Assembly (NCBI RefSeq): GCF_037392515.1
Contig: NC_090282.1
Coordinates: 56,630,843 to 56,694,842 of the forward strand
Direction: 5' to 3'
DNA from: Haliotis asinina
Lineage: Eukaryota; Mollusca; Gastropoda; Lepetellida; Haliotidae
Length of the DNA: 64,000 nucleotides
How positions within the stretch are numbered: position 1 is the first letter of the stretch; each line of letters begins with the position of its first letter. The notes below the pieces were generated by a model. It had not been told where the DNA came from and ran no database searches. It worked only from the letters and a program-made list of their open reading frames with translations. Positions 59,501 to 64,000 of the stretch are shown here, piece after piece. A program made the position numbers and the translations under genes.

Positions 59501-62500
59501 GATGAAACTATTACAAAGTCCTCTATGAACCCTCACATACGTAAACCATGGTTTACAGATGATTGCAAACGAGCTAGAAGATGTAGGAAAAAGGCAGAAA
59601 AGTATTTTCGTCGACACCCTACAGTTCATAATTTTAATATTGTGAAAATAAACAGTGCAAAGGCTAGACGAACATTTAAACAGTGTAAACGTCAGTCCTG
59701 GAGGCATTATGTGTCTAAAATTAACTCACGCACACCACTATCAAAGGTGTGGAATATGGTTCAAAGAATTAAAGGCAAGGGTTCGAAGGCAAGCATTCAC
59801 CACCTCAAAGATGGTGACGATATATTAACAGATAAATCTGACATCGCAAATAAATTAGGTGAGACTTTGGCCAAACACTCTTCATCATCAAATTCAGAAA
59901 TTTCAACAAAACCAGGAATGTCAAAAAGTCAACTTCAGTTCGGACAATGGTGAAGATTACAATGAAATATTTTCACTTCATGAGCTCACTACTGCACTTG
60001 AGCAAGCTCATGATACTGCTACTGGAGAAGATAATATACATTATCAACTATTGAAACACTTGCCTGAATCATGTCTCCAGACACTTTTGAACATATTTGA
60101 TGAAATTTGGACATCGGGCAGTTTTCCTCCTTCGTGGAGAAACGCAATTGTTATCCCTGTTCCAAAGCCTGGCCGAGATCATACAGATCCATCTAACTAC
60201 CGTCCAATATCTCTCACTAGCTGTGTTTGCAAAACTATGGAGCGTATGGTGAATAATCGTTTAGTGTGGTATTTGGAAACCAATCATCTCATTACTGATA
60301 TTCAATGTGGTTTCCGAAAAAATAGAAGTACTATTGACCACCTTGTGCGTCTAGAATCGTTTATAAAAAATTCCTTTGTAAATAAACAACATGCTGTGTC
60401 TATCTTTTTTGATCTTGAAAAAGCATATGACACAACCTGGAAATATGGCATTTTAAAAGATTTACAAGGCTTCGGATTGCGGGGTCGTTTGCTTCAATTT
60501 ATAGCCAATTTTTTAAATGACAGACAGTTTCATGTCCGTGTGGGTTCTACCCTGTCTGATCATTACAATCAGGATCAGGGTGTTCCACAAGGCAGTATTT
60601 TGTCTGTTACACTTTTTAGTATAAAGATAAATAGTTTATCGAAAGTTTTAAACGATTCAATTGATGGATCGTTATTTGTGGATGATTTTAATATTTCTTG
60701 CCGTGGGAAAAATATGCATACTATTGAACGGCAACTGCAGTTGTGTTTAAACAAAATAAATAAATGGTGTCTTGAAAACGGCTTTAAGTTTTCTAAATCT
60801 AAAACTAATTGTATGCACTTTTGTCGAAAATATAAGCCACATAGGGACCCAGAACTATCTTTAGATGGCACTCCCATCAGGATTGTTAAGGAGGCCAAGT
60901 TCTTGGGCCTTATCTTTGACTCCCACTTAACATTTCTGCCTCATATTCAGTTCCTTAAAACTAAATGCCTGAAGGCTCTTGACTTGTTGAAAGTTGTTTC
61001 CAACTCAAAGTGGGGAGGGGATCAAGCGACCCTCTTGCACCTATATCGATCACTCGTTCGTTCAAAAATTGATTATGGCTCCATCGTATATGGTGGAGCC
61101 TGCAAAAGCAACCTTAAACTTCTTGATTCTGTCCACCACCAAGGTCTAAGACTTTGTCTTGGGTCCTTCAGAACTTCACCTATTGACAGTCTCTGCGTTG
61201 AGGCTGATGAACCATCTCTTGAGCAGCGACGTATAAAGTTAGCTTTACAGTACATTACTAAGTTATACTCAAATCAATCTAACCCTGCATATAACTGTGT
61301 TTTCAATCCCCTTCATGAGGATTTATACAACAAAAAGTCTTCTCTTGTCCCGCCTCTAGGACACAGAATTAAACCCTTTCTTCCTGCTGCCGGCATTGAA
61401 CTGGAAAACATAGCTCCCTCCCGTCTTATTTCTTCTCCTCCTTGGCAATTGGTTAGGCCACAAGTTGACCTAACATTAACATCATTTAAAAAGTCAGAAA
61501 CTAATGAATTACAGTATAAACAAGAATATAATCAATTAAAACATAAATATAGGAATTATAAATCCTTATTTACAGATGGGTCCAAGGACGGTGGCGCAGT
61601 TGCTTGTGCCACTGTCATTGGATCCAGAACAATATCTTCTCGATTACCCGATAATAGTTCTATTTTTACAGCAGAAGCTAACGCCATATTAACATCTCTC
61701 AAATATATTCAAAGACACCCTAAACGTAAACAATATATAATCTATTCCGACTCTCTTTCTTGCCTTCAGGCTATTAAAAATATCTCTTGTAAACATCCGC
61801 TTTTAATAGAAGTTATTGAATTGTATAATAATCTTGCCACTGGCCAATACGACATCGTCTTTTGTTGGTTACCCAGCCACGTAGGTATTTCCGGTAACGC
61901 AATGGCCGATCTTGATGCCAAGGCGGCACTCAACAAATCTGTGACACCACTTCTTATTCCATACTCAGAATATAAAGCCAGCATTAGAACTTACATCCGT
62001 GATCTGATGCAGAAGAAGTGGGACACCCAAGTGGGCATAAATAAATTACATGCAATAAAACCCTATATTGGTTACACCTACTTGGGTTGTCAGTCCAGAT
62101 TTGAAGAGGTCATCATGCGACGATGTCGTATTGGCCACACCAGATATACACATGAATACCTTTTGAAAGGTGAGGATCCTCCGTTCTGCATCCCTTGTGA
62201 TGAAAGAATCACAGTCAGGCATATCTTGCTTGACTGTGTTGAATATTCCATCACAAGGGATCAGTATTTTAATTCACATACTATGAAGGATCTTTTTAAC
62301 AGTGTTAGTCCTCATTTAATTATTGCATTTTTAAAGGAATTAAATTTGTTAACCGAACTGTAAATAGATAAATATTTTAAAATTGGAAGATTAAATTAGT
62401 AACTCAAATCGTTAGTGGCTGTACCCTCAAAGGGGGTTGAAGAACCGTAAAATAATTGTCCTCCTGAGAGGGTACGTAAGTCCAAAAACATTTGACGTAA

Positions 62501-63477
62501 ATTTCAGTTTTCCAGCTTTTTAATCGTAGAATAAGTGTGTTTTTAATTTATGGCTAGATTTGTCTAAATTGCTAACAGCTGAAGGGATGATGTAAATCCA
62601 GCTAGGGTCCATGCAGGAAGCAAATGTACTGTAAGTCCCCATGGTCCTTAGTATGGTGATCTACCTTCAGTTGTTGGCAACCTATAGCTCATTTTTAAAT
62701 TGTACTGTCCTCTATAGATACATTGTTTTAGGTCTATTCACTAGTTTTATATTCTATTCTGTGATATTCTAGTCAGTTTTACTGTCCTTCATTGACAGGG
62801 CTTTACAATGTCCGTGCTAGTAATTCATTTGTATTTTTATAATTAATCTTTCTCGTCACGATATGGCTGCAATACTGCCGATGTGACGTTAAATACTAAC
62901 TCACTCACTCATTCAGTTGGTATGCATTATTAAAACAGAACAACTGTGTTTGATTGCTACTCCAAGTGTATATGATAACCTATTTAGTTTCAGTTGGCAT
63001 GCATCCCATGTCTGATTGTGATGTATATGACAGACTGTATTGGGCTGAGTAGGTGTATAGCCTGTGTTTGATTGTCATTTCAGGAGCGATGGCCGAGAGG
63101 ACAAAACTCGAGGCATATATCATATTTTCATTACTGAACACATTTGTGTACTGTTTCCCCGCCCATTGGTTCTGGGGTAAACAGGGGTGGTTATATGCTA
63201 TGGGTGTGATTGACATAGCTGGAGCAGGACCAGTTCACTTAGTTGGAGGGGTCACAGGTTTGGTGTCAACTCTTCTTCTCAAGCCCCGGCACAATCGCTT
63301 TAAGAGCAAGAAAGCCCCTCAAATGGGATCTCCTACGAATGCATTGCTCGGAATGTTTATGCTTTGGTAAGTTCAGCCTAATTAATAGATAAATCAACAT
63401 ACTTAAACATATTGTGACCTAAAGTCTTAAATCTTAACTCACCCACGTATGTATGTATGTATGTATGTATGTATGTA

Positions 63478-63533
<56 letters not shown>

Positions 63534-63949
63534 TGTATAACACAAATGTGGCTTTTCAATTTAAGGCTCATTGTAATGAGATGTTAATAACAGTTTTAAG
63601 ACCAGCGTCTCTCTGATGTAATATCAGCAACTTTTGTTAGCCATACAAAATGTATTGTACATGTCTAAAGTTGATGAAGTATGGTATCTTTGTTGATTTA
63701 TTACAATTAGAGAGCTACATTTCAAGACTTACTTGCTGTGTGAATGTGTGTTTGTATGGATGCATGCATGTATGTGTAACGACATATGTCATATAACTCT
63801 ATATGTTATATAGCTATGTGTGTATGAATGCATTCAAGTACAGATATGTTAACCCTGTTCGAATGTTGGTGTTTAAGGTGGGGTTGGCTTGGATTTAACT
63901 GTGGCAGCACGTTTGGAATATCCGGATTGAAGTGGAAGTTAGCAGCCAG
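38389..63949 (+). CDS. AMT: Second ammonium transporter paralogue (AMT/MEP family), 3' end outside the window
   Basis: Plus-strand exons 38389-38530 (or 39297-39420), 55014-55280, 63084-63366 and 63878-63949 join in phase (1, 1, 2, 2) and encode about the first half of an AMT protein. Motifs seen are DDATWILSSAF, GFGLLESGSVSSKNEV, FFFQASFATTATTIVSG, GAMAERTKLEAY, FPAHWFW and IDIAGAGPVHLVGG. The last carries the expected pore Asp and first His. WGWLGFNCGSTFGISGLKWK follows in the last exon. The second His and C terminus lie beyond 64000. No internal stop or frameshift interrupts the joined exons, so the gene looks intact. It differs from the minus-strand paralogue in having two candidate first exons and a fused exon 2/3. 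A non-LTR element sits in the intron before 63084. Whether both genes are expressed in different tissues cannot be seen. Confidence 0.9.
39297..39420 (+). CDS. AMT: AMT plus gene, candidate alternative first exon 1b
   Basis: The ATG at 39297 opens 41 codons plus one base: MDNSATTQIGLSRGDPS through DSIWILSSTFVIFAMQS, followed by GTCGGT. It repeats the helix-1 module of exon 1a 0.9 kb downstream, in the same phase, with a different and more acidic N terminus. The donor lacks the usual A at +3, so use may be weak. It could be an alternative first exon with its own promoter (a TATA-like AAATATAAGA lies at about 39258) or a decaying duplicate. Confidence 0.7.
39421..41080. other. First intron of the plus AMT gene, nothing recognised
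   Basis: AT-rich intronic DNA. No coding exon matching the AMT family was found. Confidence 0.4.
41085..41155 (+). mobile_element. 3' tail fragment of the I/Nimb-like or SINE family
   Basis: TGTTCTCGTCGCGATGTGGC, TGACATATTGCTGATGTGGC and AACTCACTCATT match the terminal ~70 bp of the large element at 62.85-62.91 kb. Confidence 0.75.
42060..42963. mobile_element. Foldback (long inverted repeat) element, about 0.9 kb
   Basis: The left arm 42068-42337 and right arm 42545-42955 pair. Anchors: ATGTAAACAAACGCAACCCA against TGGGCTGCGTTTGTTTACAT; GCAGCGATGTCGGTAG against CTACCGACCGACATCGCTGC; and CTGCAGAAGAGTGTCAT against ATGACACTCTTCTGCAG. The central ~200 bp is unpaired and has no coding capacity. 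It lies in the intron of the plus AMT gene. Confidence 0.85.
42964..44689. other. Intron of the plus AMT gene, nothing recognised
   Basis: The largest open frame is 43790-44212 (140 codons, plus). It overlaps other frames, has no recognisable domain, and I regard it as chance. Confidence 0.4.
44690..44876 (+). mobile_element. SINE body that seeds the 80-bp array
   Basis: CTTCGTAAGAGGTGACTAAC, GGGATCGGGTGGTCAGGCTC, GACACATGTCATTGTATCCC and CTGATCACTGGATTGTC lead without a break into the first unit of the tandem array. Confidence 0.85.
44870..45700 (+). repeat. 80-bp tandem array of SINE tails, about 10 copies
   Basis: CTCGATTATTTACAGACCAC starts a copy every 80 bp from about 44873 to about 45673. 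Each unit holds CCATATAGCTGGAATATTG and GTGTAAAACTCACTCTATC. Copies differ by single changes such as GGCTCG/GACTCG and GGAATA/GGAATG, and the last copy degrades. This is the 3' part of the SINE, amplified in tandem. Confidence 0.95.
45701..47435. other. Intron of the plus AMT gene, mostly unrecognised
   Basis: A sequence at about 46050-46110 (CATACAAAAAGTAGGGGAAC) resembles the outer end of some Tc1/mariner elements, but I found no matching inverted end. Nothing else was recognised. Confidence 0.35.
47436..47680 (-). mobile_element. 5'-truncated 3' end of the I/Nimb-like element, minus orientation
   Basis: The minus strand carries GGCGATCTATAGCCTGTTTT, ATATCTGTGATATTCTAG, GTTTACTGTTCTTTGTTGAC-like text and CGTCACGATATGGCTGAGAT, then GATGTGACGTTAAATATTAA. 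It is the mirror of the 36.2-36.4 kb and 62.6-62.9 kb ends. Confidence 0.85.
48619..48662 (+). repeat. Two-copy 21-bp direct repeat
   Basis: CCCCAATATTCCAGGTATAG occurs twice back to back (with one joining T). Confidence 0.9.
48780..50250 (+). repeat. Large diverged tandem array surrounding the 88-bp core
   Basis: Units of about 85-95 bp containing TTTGCAACACxGTGG, GTTGAGGT, CAATGGTTGAGAGTAAAGAA and AACGTT recur on both sides of the homogeneous core (for example near 49815, 49890, 49960, 50045, 50120 and 50205). The edges are strongly diverged from the core and from each other. Confidence 0.8.
48903..49700 (+). repeat. 88-bp tandem array, about 9 near-identical copies
   Basis: CACAGTGGTGACTTTTGAGA starts copies every 88 bp (48903, 48991, 49079 and so on to about 49695). 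Copies are almost identical; one at about 49079 has GACGTTTGAG instead of GACTTTTGAG. Confidence 0.96.
50251..52439. other. Intron of the plus AMT gene, nothing recognised
   Basis: AT-rich DNA with short ORFs only. No repeat family identified. Confidence 0.4.
52440..53010 (+). pseudogene. Tc1-like transposase remnant 2
   Basis: The end of the segment (about 52925-52975) reads, across frames, WP, MFPRF or the equivalent SPDLNPIEHLWD block that is typical near the Tc1 catalytic C terminus. Upstream are the RLRQTGQTTDRTTS-like (about 52585) and VYFFPSPQIPPQIV-region pieces in broken frames. It is shorter and more decayed than the 25 kb copy, and no terminal repeats were found. It lies in the plus AMT intron. 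Confidence 0.65.
53011..54605. other. Intron of the plus AMT gene, nothing recognised
   Basis: No repeat or coding signature that I could support. Confidence 0.4.
54610..54735 (-). mobile_element. tRNA-headed SINE fragment, minus orientation
   Basis: The minus strand reads GGCGGTAGGGTAGCCTGATT, then GTCACGACAAAGACCCGGGT, with B box GGTCCGATTCCCC and CAATGTGTGAAGCCC. It ends 280 bp before exon 2 of the plus AMT gene. Confidence 0.75.
55014..55280 (+). CDS. AMT: AMT plus gene, exon 2 (equals fused exons 2 and 3 of the paralogue)
   Basis: The acceptor TTGTTGCAG precedes GGTTTGGTC and the donor is TCAG/GTAACC. It encodes GFGLLESGSVSSKNEVNIM, then YGLSFGEDERGVTSF, and finally FFFQASFATTATTIVS. 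It is 267 nt, against 183 plus 81 nt in two exons in the minus paralogue. Confidence 0.94.
55281..55574. other. Intron sequence after exon 2 of the plus AMT gene
   Basis: The first part (55316-55350) resembles the TTGTTTTTTGTTTAACGGCG words that often border gastropod SINEs. Nothing else was recognised. Confidence 0.35.
55575..55800 (+). mobile_element. SINE copy, plus orientation
   Basis: CTTGACGTAAGAGGCGATTA, CGAGATCGGGTGGCCAGGTT, GCTGACTTGGTTGACACATG, GATCACTGGATTGTCTAAGA, then CCATATAGCTGGAATATTGC and TGAGTTCAC. Among the best-preserved copies of the SINE body; the 3' simple repeat is lost. Confidence 0.9.
56465..56520 (+). mobile_element. tRNA-like SINE head, short
   Basis: GGTATGGGTAGTCTAATGGTTTAAGC (in parts GGGTAGTCTAATGG and TTTAAGCG) looks like a tRNA A-box region, followed by GGTTCGAGTTCG as a possible B box. 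Distance and continuation do not fit a true tRNA. Confidence 0.5.
56814..56895 (+). repeat. 82-bp flanking direct repeat, left of retrotransposon copy 2
   Basis: It begins GTATGCATCATTAAAACAG and ends TTAGTTTCAGTTGGTATG. It matches 62920-63001 at about 75 of 82 positions, with no gaps. Confidence 0.9.
57513..58698 (+). pseudogene. ORF1 (gag-like, zinc knuckles) of retrotransposon copy 2
   Basis: The likely start is MLNSILSTMAQQNPG at 57513 or the second ATG at 57537. The frame runs to about 57893 and then shifts to that of 57874-58698. Compared with copy 1 a 72-nt segment between GGCATTGTTCGTGAC and GTCAAACG is replaced by one base, a net loss of 71 nt, which causes the shift. Three zinc knuckles follow: CFKCQKFGHGSKSC, CHRCGEGHENVDC and CANCKGQHVASSRLC (58036-58193). 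A basic segment with KNERKKLNRKQTNKK precedes the end. The stop TGA overlaps the ORF2 start. Confidence 0.88.
58695..62363 (+). pseudogene. ORF2 (APE endonuclease, RT, RNase H, zinc finger) of retrotransposon copy 2
   Basis: The endonuclease (58695-59330) shows IIQWNCRGLRNN, CLQETYL and GDLNGHNPLWGS. A loss of about 7 nt near 59310 relative to copy 1 destroys the SDH motif and shifts the frame to 59330-59953. A second shift at about 59900 leads into the long frame ending at 62363. RT motifs are NYRPISLTS, FFDLEKAYDTTWKYG, QGVPQGSILS and LFVDDF (about 60670). RNase H shows LFTDGSKDGG, TAEANA, YSDSLS and WLPSHVGISGN (61565-61890). The C-terminal finger reads CIPCDERITVRHILLDC. With two frameshifts it cannot make a full protein. 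Confidence 0.92.
62920..63001 (+). repeat. 82-bp flanking direct repeat, right of retrotransposon copy 2
   Basis: It begins GTATGCATTATTAAAACAG and ends TTAGTTTCAGTTGGCATG. It lies immediately after the CTCACTCACTCATTC tail of the element. Confidence 0.9.
63084..63366 (+). CDS. AMT: AMT plus gene, exon 3 (pore Asp and first His)
   Basis: The acceptor CATTTCAG precedes GAGCGATGGCC and the donor is TTTG/GTAAGT. It encodes GAMAERTKLEAYIIF, HWFWGKQGW, then IDIAGAGPVHLVGG and finally ALLGMFML. It is 283 nt; the equivalent exon in the paralogue is 295 nt because of a longer loop after MLKPRKGRF. Confidence 0.94.
63448..63532 (+). repeat. GTAT / ACGC compound microsatellite
   Basis: About seven GTAT units pass into about 15 perfect CGCA units, within the intron between exons 3 and 4 of the plus AMT gene. 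A short AATCTTAACTCACCCAC before it looks like a SINE-type tail. Confidence 0.92.
63878..63949 (+). CDS. AMT: AMT plus gene, exon 4 (last exon in the window)
   Basis: This 72-nt exon encodes WGWLGFNCGSTFGISG and LKWKLAA. The acceptor is TTTAAG and the donor is CCAG/GTATTG. The intron after it runs off the window. Confidence 0.92.
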
Positions 63950-64000
63950 GTATTGTATAATATCAGTAGAATGGGCAACAGTGGTTTTATTTTGAAGAAT

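Larger units (their letters stand above)
56896..62919 (+). mobile_element. Non-LTR retrotransposon copy 2 (I/Nimb-like), near full length, frameshifted
   Basis: The GC-rich 5' region (56896-57440) includes CCCGTAGTGGACCCGGGGGG and CTGACTTCACCTAGACGGG. ORF1 (57513-58698) and ORF2 (58695-62363) overlap as ATGA. The 3' UTR ends with CTCGTCACGATATGGCTGCA, then GATGTGACGTTAAATACTAA and CTCACTCACTC. It lies in the last visible long intron of the plus AMT gene, in sense orientation. One disruption in ORF1 and two in ORF2 indicate a dead copy, although the reverse transcriptase part is open for 834 codons. Confidence 0.93.

Overview
This is animal genomic DNA, most likely from a marine gastropod and possibly close to abalone. 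I infer this from multi-exon genes with GT/AG introns, from I/Nimb-like non-LTR retrotransposons, and from many copies of a tRNA-headed SINE. The SINE tail (a CATATAGCTGGAATATTG-like core ending in CTCACTCACTC) is one I associate from memory with vetigastropods. There is nothing bacterial in the window: no operons, rRNA or CRISPR.

The host genes are two ammonium transporter (AMT/MEP family) paralogues lying head to head. The minus-strand copy is complete: nine exons between 27798 and 8212 join in phase into a 571-residue protein with the conserved pore residues and a long charged C-terminal tail. The plus-strand copy begins near 38.4 kb and runs off the right edge. It has two tandem candidate first exons (38389 and 39297), a fused exon 2/3 at 55014, and two further exons at 63084 and 63878. 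The roughly 10.6 kb between the two start codons contains one retrotransposon.

The rest is mostly repeats. From left to right: a pyrimidine-rich minisatellite (5.3-6.7 kb); a 5.84 kb element with palindromic ends inserted into a SINE inside intron 5 of the minus gene (11.87-17.71 kb), carrying decayed coding sequence and a nested MITE; a 79-bp array between duplicated flanks (21-22 kb); an inverted-repeat and palindrome cluster (22.0-23.5 kb); a dead Tc1-like transposase (25 kb); a decayed non-LTR element whose RNase H core is deleted in frame (31.0-36.4 kb); a ~0.9 kb foldback element (42-43 kb); a ten-copy 80-bp array grown from a SINE tail (44.9-45.7 kb); an 88-bp array with a homogeneous core and diverged edges (48.8-50.2 kb); a second Tc1-like remnant (52.5-53 kb); and a longer but frameshifted non-LTR element flanked by 82-bp direct repeats (56.9-62.9 kb).

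The two AMT genes are the only loci I would call functional. The most unusual structure is the 5.84 kb palindrome-ended element, whose terminal repeats appear to contain an inverted inner segment.
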